Shown here piece by piece: positions 30,700 through 54,300 of a DNA stretch of 64,000 nt. The notes beneath the pieces are model-generated. The model worked only from the letters and a program-made list of their open reading frames with translations. It had not been told where the DNA came from and ran no database searches. Every line of letters starts with the position of its first letter. The first letter of the stretch is position 1. The position numbers and the translations under genes are program-made. Source of the stretch: Nannobrachium achirus (lineage: Eukaryota; Chordata; Actinopteri; Myctophiformes; Myctophidae); contig OY997649.1 in the NCBI GenBank assembly GCA_963921795.1, positions 27,699,862-27,763,861 of the forward strand, in the 5' to 3' direction.

Positions 30700-32133
30700 C
30701 AGTGGTGGGAAAAGTAATTCAATGTTTTAATTAAGTAAAAGTATCACTGCAATGTAGAAATACTCCGTTACAAGTAAGGGTCCAGAATTCAAACTGCACT
30801 GGAGTAAAAGTACAAAAGTATTGGTATCAAAGGTAAAAGAAAATGGAAATTGGAAATACTCAAGTACAAATACCTCAAAACTGTACCTACTTAAAGGGAT
30901 ATTTCACTTTCAAAAAACTTTTGGTAGTTTTATCATCTAATCGGGCTTTTATGAACACCCTGAACAGTTTTTAATTAGCTTGATTGAATATTTATATATT
31001 TGATGTAAATGTTACCAGGCCCTCCAGGCCCAGGGCCTCTCCCCACACACACCCATTGTAACTTCATTTTAACCATGATAGATTCATTAAAAACACCCAT
31101 TATTCTTTCTGGTGACTCATACTACCCTCCAAATGTGTGAGCAGGACATGTTCTTTCGATAACTTTCGATAACACGGCCTGCTCACGTATTAGGAAGGTA
31201 AATTGAGTCACCAGAAAAAATAATGGGTGTTTTTAATGAATCTATCATGGTTAAAATGAAGTTTGAAGTTACAATGGGTTTGTATGTTGAGAGAGGCCCT
31301 ACCACTGCTCCCTGTTAAAAGTGGAATATCCCTTTAAGTACAGTACTTAAAGGAGTAGTTCACCCCCAATTACTTTCTTTCTATTGATTAGTCACGCCAT
31401 GGAGACTTGAGTTCAATAATATTTTTAGTTTTTTGTCACATTCCTAAGACAAAAATGTGATAACAAAAAAATGTACCCCCATTCGTTATCCGGAATCAAT
31501 GGGGGTAAATTTACTCGAATCAAATTTTTGTCTTAGTAATGTGACAAAAAACTAAAAATATTATTGAACTCAAGTCTCCATGGCGTGACTAATCAATAGA
31601 AAAAAAGTCATTTTGGGGGTGAACTACTCCTTTAATGTTACTTTACATCACTGCAAATATTAGGGATAAGAAATAAAATGGCTTAGTACATAAACATTTT
31701 AAAGTTAAATTTTCCATTCCAGATACAATATCTTTGCTTAATTTAGGTCAATAAGCCTGTATATTTCTTTCTACTAGACCTATGTTTTCCTTTTTCTGAA
31801 GCGGATAGCTGCCGCCTGCCATGCCCATATATAGGCCTACATTCTCGTTGCTGCCTGGTGGAAAAACCTTATTATATCCAAAACTGTTACTTCACAGGAA
31901 TTGAGAGAACCTGTTTCAAAAAAAAAAAAATTTAATAAGAAGAAATAGCAGACCTACAAGTTCACAATGCTCGAAGCCTAGGCCTATAGTTTCTACTTTC
32001 GGTACTTGCCTACATTTCGATACCAATACTTTTGTACTTTTACTCAAGTACATTTTAAAATACTGGACCTTTACTTGTAACAGAGTAATGTTACAATACT
32101 TTTACTTGAATGTGAGCACTTTTTACACCACTG
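30700..32133. mobile_element. hAT-like element (CAGTGGTGG ... CCACTG) carrying two nested MITEs
   Basis: Outer ends are cagtggtgggaaaagta at 30700 and tacttttacttg...tacaccactg ending at 32133, with taagtaaaagta-type subterminal text. Nested are a ttaaagggatatttcac / gtggaatatccctttaa MITE at 30891-31337 and a palindromic GGGGGTGAACTACTCC MITE at 31347-31635, both with TTAA at each end. A palindrome half lies at 31941-31970. The nest occupies most of the space between the ubl4a and PKG-like promoters. Confidence 0.8.
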
Positions 32134-32179
32134 GTTGTCTCTGTTATCTTGGTCATGTGATTCATGGCTTGCCCAGTCC

Positions 32180-32353
32180 AGCCCAGCATAGAGAAGAGAA
32201 GGAGGTCAGTTCTACACCTGGCCAACCAACAGGCTGTCTGTCTGTCGACTGGAGAGCAGCTCAGCACCGGGAGCTGTCCTTCAGCACCTCTCAGGGAGAC
32301 AATAAGTGACATCCCGTAAAGTGTCCACGCTACAGTATCTCTCGCTTTGTGCG
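32180..32353 (+). other. Probable 5' non-coding exon of the PKG-like gene
   Basis: Non-repetitive GC-balanced sequence ends in gtgcg|GTAAGTG, a strong donor at 32353/32354, in the right place and orientation ahead of the ATG exon at 33301. The start is not visible. Short plus-strand open frames here are not conserved-looking. Confidence 0.45.
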
Positions 32354-32851
32354 GTAAGTGATCTTTTTCCACAACATTTCACGCGTTTTTTTTTTCATGT
32401 GCATACAAAACCGAATATTGCTGTTAAAATATTAGTAATATTATAGCCTAATAATAATAACAACAACAATAATATAGGCCTAGTCTAATAATAATCGTCT
32501 AATAATTATTATTATAACATTACGTAATTTGTTACGAAATTATATCCGCTAGGCAATGTAGGCTGCGTGTGTAGGCGCAGATAAGTGCGTGAGAGTAGTA
32601 GAGGGCATGTTTGCACAATACTACAATATCAGATTTTTAGTCAACATACAAAGCAACTGGTGTGATGATAGCCTATAGTAACAGATTCAGATATCGAGAG
32701 TGTGTTGCTTTGCTGGACCATTTCATAAAGTATAGCTTGTCTATGACTGGTCTGGACCGCTTTCAGTTGCAATCCAACGATTTAAAGTTTTCGCTTAAAG
32801 CTTGATTTATATTTCTTCACATGACATTGTTTGCAAAAAAAAAAAAAAAAA

Positions 32852-33119
32852 AGATCTCAAACGTTTTGATGTCATGGACCCCCAAATTGACACTTAAGCT
32901 ATTAGCCCCATTTGAAAACAAAGATAGACTAAGGACCCCCAAGAGAAGATCTTTATGAATCTAGCAGTGATTTTCAACCGTTTATTATTTTTATTTTTTT
33001 AATTTCTGAGTTACAGACGTAAGGGTTCATTTGGTTCCTAACTATCATTTAGCTGGGGACCCCCTGGAGGTCCCTCAAGGACCCTGCCTGCATGGGGCTT
33101 CCTGGACCCCAGAACCGCT
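32852..33119. mobile_element. Partial CAGTGGTTCTCAA-type MITE
   Basis: From gatctcaaacgttttgatgtc with GGACCCCCAA repeats to cccagaaccgctgg. It shares ggttcctaactatcatttagctg with 25423-25923. The ends are eroded. It sits about 180 bp before the start codon of the PKG-like gene, after a poly(A) run at 32837-32852. Confidence 0.6.
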
Positions 33120-33300
33120 GGCCTAACATAGGAATAAGCGACACCCATCGTGCTATATGCAAATTAAATGTTTTTGTCTGTGAAATAATAGACCTATAGT
33201 CTATTAGTCCTACTTTGGTTGTCTGGTAGATTTCAGTGGGTTTCAATGTTGTTGTGTGCACGTGCTCGCTCATATATGTGTGTCACCCGGCCTAGATGTA

Positions 33301-43626
<10,326 letters not shown>

Positions 43627-43842
43627 TTTGTCTATTGTCATCCTGGTTCTGATTCAAGACAAAACATTCAATGATTATTTGTGTAGGCATACAGTAAGTA
43701 CATGGTCAATTATATGTTTCCATCTTAAAATATTATTTCGAATTTTAGAGATATAGGCCTATGCCTTAATTCTGATGACTCTGATGAACAGCAACTAAGC
43801 CTAAATGATTGTGACATCCTGTAGGTTTCTGTCATTTCAAAA

Positions 43843-43848
43843 AATAAA
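43843..43848 (+). terminator. Probable poly(A) signal of the PKG-like gene
   Basis: AATAAA lies about 220 bp after the TGA at 43624-43626, giving a compact 3' UTR. Confidence 0.55.
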
Positions 43849-43865
43849 AAAGAATCGTGGAAACA

Positions 43866-46135
43866 ACATCACATAAATAAGCTTTTTCGTTTCATTTAGA
43901 AATCAGCCAAAATGTTCTAGCTAAAACTGAATAATTGAAGTCTACAGGGAATGAGTAAAATACATTCCGAAGCCATTTAAAGTAGGCTATGTGATTTTTT
44001 TTTGTTAAAATAAGTGTTAAATTGCTTTATATTCTGATTGTAGGCCAGTTTGGGGGTCCCTGGCCTGAAAACGTTGAAGACCCCTGATCTAAGTGATCGG
44101 TTCAGGTTGTCGGTGCCCCCTCCAGCTCTTGATTAACAGAATGTATTTTCAGGTAGGACTGTCACATTTTGGGGTTTGTATTGCAAAGTACACTGTGATG
44201 ATGTCATCACGGTGTACTAAACCCCAAAATCAATCCTCCAGTTCTAGGCAACACAGAAGGGGGGGAACTTTTTTCTTATTTCCACACAACTCCTCTAAGG
44301 TACTGTATATTAATGACAAGGTTCAATGTTGAAAATGGGTGGTTCTCCCCTTTAAGTTGACGATTAATTGTCACTCAAACAATTGCAATTCATTATTGCC
44401 AGACCCATGAAATGGGTAGGCCTACATAAGCAAATGTCTGTCCGGGTTTTCTATATAAAGGGTATATATGATGATGACATGATGATGACATGCCTACAAA
44501 AGGCATGATGTCATAAATGATGATGACAGACAGGGGGTCTGGCACAACCAGGTTGACCTGGTCTAGTTTAATTGTGTGTTTGGCATTAAACATTGGAACA
44601 AATGAATAAGAATAAAAAATACAAAAAATCAACATGCATCAATTCTGATGATTATGCAAAAAATAATTGCGATTATCTCAAATATTTTTTATTATACAGT
44701 TAATTGAGACAGGCCTATTTTCATGTCAGGATACCAATTTTATCCAATCAGGAGAGAGAACGCACACACTGGATAAACAAGTGCATTTGGGAGTGATGAC
44801 AAATAAGGAGAAGACAAAATTGGAAGCTGATAAATGGGTAGTCTCCTATACCTGAATATGTATTTTCTGTTTATTAAAGAGCTGGAGAGACGGAGAGACC
44901 CCTGCTACTTAACAAAACACTATCTATAGCAAAGATTATAAGGCGAGTCCATACTCGTCAGAAAGTCCGAACTCTAATTCGGGGTAATGCTTTACAGAAG
45001 TTGTGAGTGACGTTTTGTAGTTGAACCGGACCTTTCCGGCAAAATGTTTGGTTTCAGAGAGAGACTGGCCTTTAGGCTACCACAAGTAATGCTTTGCGAT
45101 TTGCGACCGCCAGGTCGCCTGTGTGTCTCTGTGCGTCTGTGTGTGTGTGACTAATACACAACACACTAATTGACCACAGCTGCATGCCTCGTTAGGGCGC
45201 AGCTGGGGCGCTAGGGAGTTTAAGCAAGCACGGTTTTCAGGACGGCTCCTCTAGGCGGAAGTACAGCTGCTATAACACAATCGCCATAGCAGTCAAAATC
45301 ACTAAGCAAACAGCTGTCGGCGATGGGTTCCCACCCCTTTTACTGAACTCTTTGGATCCCATGGTGACGTGTGTCGGCAGCAGCTATACGTGGAAAGGTT
45401 TCTGCCATAGTAGGAAGAGCTGCGATGGCAAGCAGGTTTATCTATTGAGCAATGATCCATTTCCAGTTACTGTAGTGTAGCAGACGTAGCCGTCCTTGCT
45501 TAAAGTCCCTACTATAAAAGCGAGTGAGTGACTCACTCACTGACAGTAGGATACGAGTTGTCAGGTTTTCATAGTTTAACCTTTTGTAGCCCCTTTAATC
45601 CCTTATGACTTATGGGCAGGGCCCCTAAGTTCTTTTATCTTAAAAGTACCTAGCGGTTTTAAACTTTTAATCAACTTGTATTCCCTTAAATTATTACCAT
45701 GAAATCAAAATACCAGTTTTTAACTCAGACCTTTTTAACTCTTTTTAAACACTTTAAACCTTATGAAATGCACACCTCATTATGAAATCCTTTTTAAGTG
45801 AAACACAACCAGATGTCTTTTGTTACACTTTTAACAAAAAACCTTGTGGGTTGCAATTGCAAAACCTTGTGTTGCAATTTCCCCCATCACAAGCAATTGC
45901 AACACTGACTGACTAATTGCATTAAAAATAATATTTAGTCTTGTCCTTATTAGTGAAAGCTTATACATTATATTATTAATTAGGGCACATAATATGTTTG
46001 TTATAGCAAAATATGACAAGTAAAATATTTGAGTACACCACTCTGAAAGGAGTTTTGTTTCACAAAACATTCTTCTGTATCTGTACGCAAGTCACGTAAC
46101 TGAAAGCTTTAAATCCATTTCCAATAGTTAGAAGG
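43866..46135. other. Intergenic stretch between the PKG-like and ACSL genes
   Basis: No exon was recognised. It contains MITE scraps at 44045-44091 (gggtccctggcctgaaaacgttgaagacccctg) and about 44350-44700 (gacgattaattgtcactcaaa, aattgcgattatc, words of the GGGCTGTCAC family). There is also a palindrome at 44166-44230 and a gatgatgaca-rich run at 44466-44530. From about 44990 to 45560 it is richer in CG and could be upstream regulatory DNA of the ACSL gene. Confidence 0.45.
44166..44230. repeat. 65-bp palindrome with CRE-like centre
   Basis: attttggggttt at the left end is the exact complement of aaaccccaaaat at the right. Within, agtacac...gtgatgatgtcatcac...gtgtact also pairs, centred on TGATGTCATCA. 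It could be the core of a small foldback MITE. No target duplication is evident. Confidence 0.65.
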
Positions 46136-46193
46136 TGACGTCAGGGAAAGTGTCCAGGTCCAGCTTTGCAGTGAGCGACACTGTGGGCACGTG
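46136..46193 (+). promoter_or_regulatory. Candidate ACSL promoter: CRE and E-box
   Basis: A full palindromic CRE, TGACGTCA, at 46136-46143 and an E-box, CACGTG, at 46188-46193 lie just before a probable first exon ending at 46275. CREB and USF-type factors bind these sites in general; their use here is inferred only from position. Confidence 0.4.
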
Positions 46194-46275
46194 GTAACGG
46201 GTGGATCTGCTGTGGAAACTAAAGTATTGGGAGCGCAAAATCTAAAGAAACACGGGTGACCTAAATTTCATTCAG
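46194..46275 (+). other. Probable 5' non-coding first exon of the ACSL gene
   Basis: Non-repetitive sequence ends in ttcattcag|GTAAGC, a good donor at 46275/46276. The next acceptor in the right place is ctctcag at 51362-51368, two bases ahead of the ACSL start codon. The 5' edge is not visible. Confidence 0.45.
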
Positions 46276-46530
46276 GTAAGCACCGATTGTCTTTTGCATG
46301 TCCTGTTGTTACTTTATTCAATTCTTTAAATTGTATCTAGGATTAGATCAATTATCAATATAGCCTATCACATGTCTTCGAGACTTTAACTTTTAAACTC
46401 TCAGCCTACTACTACATCACCGTTTATCGCAGCCAGGCTGTTTGTGTCTGCAGTCTCTGCACTGCTCTGCAGTGTCTCCCGTTCGTTGAGACATTCTTTG
46501 CATTAGCCTACATCCTGAAGTCGAATCAAA

Positions 46531-46806
46531 CCAGTGGTGGAAAAGGTATTGACAAGTAAAAGTATCGAATACTGGATACTGGATACTATAGAAATACTCT
46601 TTTACAAGTAATAGTCCGGAATTCAAAATTTAGGCTACTTCAGTAAAAGTACGAAAGTATTGGCAACAAAAATAATTGTTGTGGAGTAAAAGTACAATAG
46701 TTGGATCCGAGAAGTAGTCCTATAGTAGTGAAGTAGAAGTAAAAGTATAGACATTTGGAAATGCTCCAGTAATTGTACTAGAACTACTTAGTTACTTTAC
46801 ACACCT
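46531..46806. mobile_element. hAT-like CAGTGGTGGAAAA element, short copy
   Basis: It starts cagtggtggaaaaggtattg and ends ttactttacacacctgg, with taaaagta subterminal words as in 30700-32133. The right end is eroded and no target duplication was found. It lies in the first intron of the ACSL gene. Confidence 0.6.
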
Positions 46807-47503
46807 GGTTTTCATTATAATGAACTAATTCAGCACTCGGAGGAAACCCCACAGTGACTGACAGCAACAAAGCCCAACACTGCTATGCCAAATATAAGTA
46901 AAGTTTAATAGTGATGAAAACAAAGAAGAGATCTGTCTCAAGATCATCCAAGTGCCACCAGACTCGAGGCAGATATGGGGGCATTGTTTGTTTAAAAGTT
47001 GAGCATATAGCTCCTCTGTGATTGTTTTTTTTTTTTTTTCCTCCTGAACCAAGATAATTAGCCTACTAGTTGGAACTCGTGGCGGTTGGCTAGGAGGATA
47101 CTTGTTGGTTCTGCAGGATTCCTTGAGAATTCCTGCTGCAGATCGGAGGACTGTGCATTCTATACCCATCTTGTTGCCTTGATAATGTATTTTGCCTGAG
47201 ATACAGTAGGACAGGCTATATCTGTTATGTATCTTTCCCTTTCCTCAACTCGGAACTGATTAAATGTGTCCACGTGTGGATGGAATGCACGCCTGAATTG
47301 GCATTCCTCCCAAAAGAGCATTTGACAAGAATATAGCTGCAGCTACAGTAGGGCAAACAGCAGACATCTGAAGGCTGTGTGTACTCAGCCATCCAGACAG
47401 AGTCGGTCTATCTGCCCCAGGCCAGTGCACAAAAACACTCCACCATTCAAGTGCCCCTTTCTTCCTTTCCCCCCCTTAAAATGGTTTTCAAGGTTCTCTA
47501 AAA

Positions 47504-47829
47504 CAGTGATTCTCAACCTGTAGGTCGGGGTCCCCAGCGGGGTTCCCACATGCCTTTTGGCAAGTTTTGGGGGTCCCCAGAGAACAGTAAAAGTGACAAT
47601 TTAAGGACTTTTAAGACCCTTTTAATACCTAAAAAAAAGAAAGAGAAAAGAAAAGAGACCATTACTGCATCGAAAGTAATCAACAAACTATATTATAAAA
47701 ACTGGTGAGTGGTGAAACATTGGCCAAATTGGCGTTGCGAGCTTGTATATATCTATGTTCTGAATATTTTTCTGTGGAACCGAGTCAAATTGAATGTGTC
47801 AACTCCTACAATTCCAAGTGCTTGTCAGG

Positions 47830-47868
<39 letters not shown>

Positions 47869-47893
47869 GCGGCCTGAAAATGTTTAGAATGAC
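47504..47893. mobile_element. CAGTGGTTCTCAA-type MITE with internal (GT)n
   Basis: The left end is cagtgattctcaacctg. The right end is gcggcctgaaaatgtttagaatgactg. The ggtccccagcgggg and ggggtccccag words resemble 14711-15186. A (GT)n run sits inside at 47831-47867. No clear target duplication. Confidence 0.65.
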
Positions 47894-47899
47894 TGTTGC

Positions 47900-50800
47900 T
47901 GTCTAGACTCTACCAAAGTTGTACGAAATTCAGAAATGCAATGTCTTTAAAAAAAAACTTACATTTTAAGTGCATTTCATAGACATACACATATAGCCTA
48001 CATTATAATATGTTATGACCAATACAAATATTATGACCATGAAAGACTGTCTTTTAATTGAGCTATTGGGCTACTCTTGCAGGGCCAGCCCAGGAGTGAC
48101 ATGTTCTCATTCCCCCATCTCTGCTCTTTGTACCAAAAACCCTTATTGTGACCGAGTATGTCTGTGCTCTTCATGCTTCATTTGGGAATCACAGCCGGAA
48201 AAACACCAGTGCATTTCAGTCCTATCCCCTTGCCCATTCCCTCCCCAGCCTCACGTGTCCCCCTGTGCTCTCCCCATCTCTTCTCAGACCAGAGTTCATT
48301 TCTCAGGGTCTGTTGGTGTGGGTAGTTGGGTACTAAACAATGTCACATTGTCTCTCCCCATAAACCAACCCCTCTTCACCTCACTACCTCCTGTAGTTCC
48401 TTTTGTCAGGGATAGCATTTCCACTAATTTTGCTTTTACCAGAGATTCCCTAAAGCTACTGTTCTGTGTTTGCACTGTTAAGTGATTCATAGATTTCTGC
48501 ATTGGGAGCTTTTACTTTTGATTGTTAAAAGTGGAATAAGTACTACGTGACCTTGGCTCAAGCAGGAGACAAACCTAATTACTAGTCATCCTGGGCGTCA
48601 GGTTTGTGTACTAGGTATGTAGATGTGTGGAGGGCTGAAAAAAAAAGACCAGTTAATTCTTATTATATCCCACACAGATCCTGATTGAAACTGAAAGCAA
48701 TTGTTATGCTTGTATCTTTTTGATTTCTGTCTGGAATGGTGAAAAATATACTTCTGTTTTAATCATCATCACAGCCATACTGCCATACAGGTTCTTATCA
48801 AAACCTAATTGATTGACATGGTAAGCTGTGGTGTTTAGTCATTGTTTGTGCCATACAGACTTTTTGCTAGGTTCTCAGCTCTGTCTCTACTTGTCAGCAG
48901 GGGTGAAGTGCACAGACATGTAAACTGCCACTGGGAAGTATTTGCCATTTCCCTGGAAACAGCAGGATGCCGTTTTATAGCACCTTTTAATATGAGCTTC
49001 ACCAAGTATTCAGAGGGGAATCTATGTTACACTTTAGAGGTGGCTTGTGTGCTGGGATAAATATACACTTTAGCCACAGGTTTTATTTAATAACATACTG
49101 TACCAGTGATGTTGCTAGGTTTTCAATGTAATTGGTCCCTGGACCCACAGGTGGTCATTCAAATGGGTCCCAGAATTATTTTATGGGTCCCGCAACGACA
49201 CACGCATTATGTATCAACAGCAAAAACATCACAAGGACTTTGATTTAAACAAATAGTGGTAAATAGCTACTTGTATGTAGTTAATAAAGGACAGAAGCAT
49301 GGATTTACAATATTATGTTCTCAATCATCTCATCAATAATGCCAGAATGCACAGCTGTGGAGACTCCATCACATGCAGCTCAGCTGGTGCAGTGAAATGA
49401 CTGATAGCAGGAAGGATAGAATTGTATGCATCCCTGGGATGCAGTGATGCTTAGTTTAATGCGTCCTTTCAAAGAAATATGTGTCAGGGACGCAGGATGC
49501 AGGGCTAGTAGCATCACTGATGTACCTGTACAAGCATTCGATTACATGTGTGTTATGTTGTTGCATTATTGGGGTTATATAATCATTTGTAGCGTTGTGA
49601 AATGATAGCATACCTACAGGAAATTCAACAATGGCCAAGATGTTCATTGGCAATAGTGTCTATTACAGTTTCTAAAGGTAGACATTTTGTTGGTGACTGC
49701 TGTAGAAAATGTAGTTTCAAAAGTCTCTGTTATTCTGCTTTCTCTGGGCTCTGATAGGGAGTAAGTGCTTTGAGCACAATAGTGCCTGTCTAGCCCTGAC
49801 AATAGCCATTATGAATGGAAGCAAGGGAGGAAGGGGCGATAGCACTATTCGGGCAGATAAAGGGAGAGAAAATGGGCTACAGCAGGGGATATTCTTCTTA
49901 CAATGAAGCATCATTTTTTTCCATGTGCCACATCTCAAAGGACCATTCATTCCCATGTTATATACCTAAAAGGATCCATGTCGATCCTCATTTGCATTGC
50001 TGGTCCAACAGGTGCAAAGTGGCAAGTAAATGTTTTTTTTAGTTTGCATAACTCAAAGCATCATGAGGATTAAAAAATGTTTTGAGGAAGTGTGGCATTT
50101 GTTTCATTCATCTTCTCAGAGGATAAGGAAGTGGGGCAAGATTGGCCTGGGAGAGAGTGGAGAAGGGAGGGACATCACTCTCTACCCCCTCTTCTTTTAA
50201 GGAGGGGTGGGGGTAAACTGGGTGAGAGGTTGAGGGCTATTTGGGCAGTTGGAGGTGGTGGAGTTTGGGTGGGGGGTATTGGCAGCTGGAGAGGGTTGTA
50301 TTTATTTGTTAGTGGAACCATTTCCATGCCCCAATCAAATTAAAGTATATCGGGGCAATTTTGGGGGCAAATGTGTGGGATAGGCAAGAATAAAAGTATT
50401 GAGTTTGATGTGATGTTGTTGGATGCCTTCCGGTTTTTCTCCTCTTTTTTTCCCCTGACACATTCAGTTTTTTGGGGAGCGTGAACTATTACATCTCTGG
50501 CACAGACCTACGGGGCGGACCTACAGGCTATGAGCCATGGTGCCATCCCTCCCCCTCACCCCATCTTACCACCAACCCCGCTACTGTACGCGGCTGCAAC
50601 TCAAACCCCTCTCAACCTTTCGTTCGTTCTCTTGTCCCATCTTTGTTGGACGACAAAGCAGCGCTACGACATGACTGAGAGTAACCTCAGCGCCTGTTTC
50701 TGTTAAGCCAATCATGGTTACTTCCTGATGCCCCCCCCCCCCTTCCCACTTTACTGGCCAGGCCTTTTCTTTTCTCTCCTGAGTCCCCCACTCGGCCGAG

Positions 50801-51360
50801 CCTGTGGCCCAGGGTTGTTCGGCTGGGCATTGAAACAGAATCACAGCAGGGCTGTGTTTTACTGTAACAAAAGGGGGGAAGGTTGTTTTATTCCTATTCC
50901 TTCTCAAGCTGGGTTGTTCTGCAGACTTGAGATGGGGATGAAAGGTAGATGTGTGTCTTTTTCTGAAATGGGTTTCCCTTGAAAATTGTGAACAGAATTT
51001 ATCATTGAACCATGTGTTATTTCTTTTCTTCTTTTTACAGCAAAAATGTTTCAAGCACTGTAATGAATACATCAGGTTGAGGTTACAGATTAATTAGATA
51101 GGCTGTGTACCGTGTTTGTATTGTATTGTGTCCATCACTAACAAGTAGGAAGTTTGTTAACTGGTTAATGGTATGGGCATACAATAGTTTTACCACACAA
51201 TGGCACTTTTGTGCTTAATTCTCAGCAACATTGAGCGGTGTCTTTGAAAGCACTATATAATTGCCTCCCATTCCACCGGATTCTATTCCCCACGTCATTC
51301 ATTCATTCATTCAAGCATACTCACAGTACACTGCCCCCTCCCCCTGTCTCTCTGTCTCCC
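47900..51360. other. ACSL intron 1, no gene seen
   Basis: Mostly unique-looking intron. There are CT-rich and G-rich stretches at 48220-48400 and 50150-50300. At about 49104-49215 cagtgatgttgctagg...ggtccctggacccac may be an old MITE end. Open frames up to 163 codons (50581-51072, minus) have no family signature. Confidence 0.35.
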
Positions 51361-51370
51361 CCTCTCAGTA

Positions 51371-54300
51371 ATGCATTTTCAGGAGTGGTTACGATCAATT
51401 CGTGCCAACGGTGGAATTAAAGTGCCGGAATCTGAGGACATCTGGAGTCTTCTTCCATCTTTCCCTTTGTCCTCTTTCTCTCTGTCCTCCCTCTCTCTGT
51501 CCCCGTCCTCTCTGTTGGGTATAGGGGCCCTGGCCTCACTTACTGCTTACTGGCTGGTGACACGTCCTCGGCCCATGCGTCCCCCCTGTGATCTACAAGC
51601 CCAGTCTGTGGCTGTCCAGGTGAGTGGATCATGGTTCTATTATCTTTTCTATTCTGTTGATTCAGTTTAATGCACCTACCTCAGCGGGGCAAATTCCCTG
51701 TACTCTATGTGCATTGTGCAAACATACCTGACAATGAAAGAGAACTCTGATTCTAATCTGATTCTGTTGTGAATGTTAGGTATATTTAACCGATCAGAAG
51801 ATTGACAGAAAATTGTCGATCTTGTGATCTTGCAGATCAGCTATTTACGGTGTGCAACACGTAGCGCAGCGCAACCAAGTGTAACTCAGGCTTATACCTC
51901 TGCTGTGTGAAAATGTTCAAAGGGTGTAGTCTCATAATTAACAAAGGCATTTTATTTTATTGTGGGTGTTTGTTATAGGGAGAGCCCAGCTGTAGACGTT
52001 CGGCACTCCTTAAGGATGACTCACTGTTAGAATTTTACTATGACGACACCAGGACTGCATATGACATGTTCCAGAGAGGCCTGAAGATTGCTGGTGAGCG
52101 GCTGTGTTTTGGCAGAATTGGGGTTGGTTGGGGGGTGGTGTGAGATCCCTCGGCCCCTATTGGTTACATCCCTCTATTTGTGTCCTTATTGCAGAATAAC
52201 CAATTAAGAAATAGATTTCTATGTCTTAAAGGGAAAATCCCGTTTGGGCGGTGTAGCGATAAGGCGAAGTGGACTAACGGGGGCAAATGTACGAACGGGC
52301 TCTCCTACCGTACTGATGAGCAATACAATGGTTATATGTCACAGTTATTGTCCACGACATTGCAAGCGGCGCGAAGGCCAGCGGACCTTGGTCCTGCTCT
52401 TCGCGCCCGAGCGAGTTACGAAGCCGTGGTGAATGCAATCGTTATATTTATGCCCAGGCCGTAAGGCCTGGGCAAGCGCACGATAAACGCATGAATGGGA
52501 TGAAGCCTTATCGCTACTTCGCCTTATCGCTACACCGCCCAAACGGGACTAGCCCGTCTTAAATACCGGTACTTTGGATTAGTTACCAACCAGGGACGTG
52601 CACACAATGTTAGAGAGGCAGGGGCTGAAATTTCTAAAAGGGCCTTTTGGTGGAAATATCGAAAATAGCAGACCTCCAAGCTCACAACGCGTCGCAGCAA
52701 TCTTCGGTGCGTGATACCAGAAGGAACTACTTTCTACATATAAGATGCTGCATTCAAGTTCAGGAGAGTTTGGACAAGGCAATTCTCTTGAATGCTGCCT
52801 TGTATGTATGGGGGCATTTGCATTCATTTCACCATAGTAAAAACTGCATTCATGGTCTGGAGAGGGCACTTTTTACAGACGGGTTAAAGGGCAGGGGCTC
52901 AAGCCCCCTTTGATGTCTATGTGTGCATGTGCCTGTTACCAACAGATCAATTGTTCATAACATTTTGTAAGCACTGAACTTGTTCATGAGCCCTTAAAAA
53001 ATAATATTTTTTTGCATGTTGCATGCATGTTGTGACCCCCAGGAAATGGCCCATGTCTGGGCTTCAGGAAGCCAGGGCAGCCCTATGAGTGGATTCCCTA
53101 CACAGAGGTCTGCCAGATGTTTGGTATTTTGAGACACAAGTATCACAGAGGTTTTACATAACACCGTTCCTCACTGACAATCCTGCTATTTCAGGTGGCT
53201 GAGCAAGCACAGGTGCTGGGTTCTGGGCTGCTGGCCAAAGGCTGCCAGCCGAACCCGGAGCAGTTTGTTGGAATATTTGCACAGAACAGGCCAGAGGTAC
53301 ACGTGTTTTTTTTTTCTTTTTTCTTTGTTTTGTTCCCACACACTGGGTGGGTACTGGGTGAGTTTTAGATGATATTTTTGGTGGTGGCATCATGTAAGGT
53401 CAGCTCTGCCTACCAGCTGGTAGGCAAGAGTGTTGCTTAAATGAGTCATTTAAGTTTTCACGGAGCATCTAAATGACATGTTCATGAACAGTTTGTTCAT
53501 GAACCTGTTGTTCTGCCTGTTTTTAATTATCACTTTCAAGGGGCAAGGTGACAGTAACACGTAACTTCTGTGGACGTGTGCAGAAAAGTAAATATTTTGC
53601 ACCAAAATGAGAATGATATAGCTAAAGAACCTCAGACATGACCTGATTTCATGACCTGAAAACAAAGTAGACAAAGTGAAACAGGATTGCTCCTTCTCAG
53701 TCATGGCTCTGTGGCAGCAGCTGCAGAACAATCTACCCACTCATTTAGTGTACCATGTCCTTTTGATTTCTCAACATCAACTGTATTATGGTTTTGAAAA
53801 AAAAGGACTGTGTAAAAATAAACTATTATAATGATTGAAGAGGGAGAGAACTTCAAGCACACCCGAGCAAGGACTTAGTTAAAAAGCCATTTAACGACAG
53901 AGCTACTACATATTAAGAACGATAAAATGCCATACTATTAATATAATAATGAATAATGTTTGCGGCCAAAGCTCTGTACTATATCATACTCTTGATGTAC
54001 TCTGATGTAGTGATGGTCCTGTTGACTCTGGCATGAAAGAAACTTTCCAGTGTTTGATATTCTCCTGCCTGCAACCGTCGGACATGGTGAAAATAAAAAT
54101 AACATACTATATACTGGATCTTATGTACCAACATTTAAGCCAGAGGAAACTATGAGAATTATGCTTATTTAACCAAGAGCTATTTATTACCTATATTTCT
54201 ATATTTTCTCTGACCTTTGGGTAAAAAGTCGATCTGCATCGACTAACTACACTAGGGGTCTTCAACAGGGGGTCCGGGACCCCTAGGGGGTCCTCAGAGT

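Noticed and set aside
50581-51072. 163-codon minus-strand open frame in the ACSL intron
   Set aside because: No family match by eye, low-complexity composition and no splice context.
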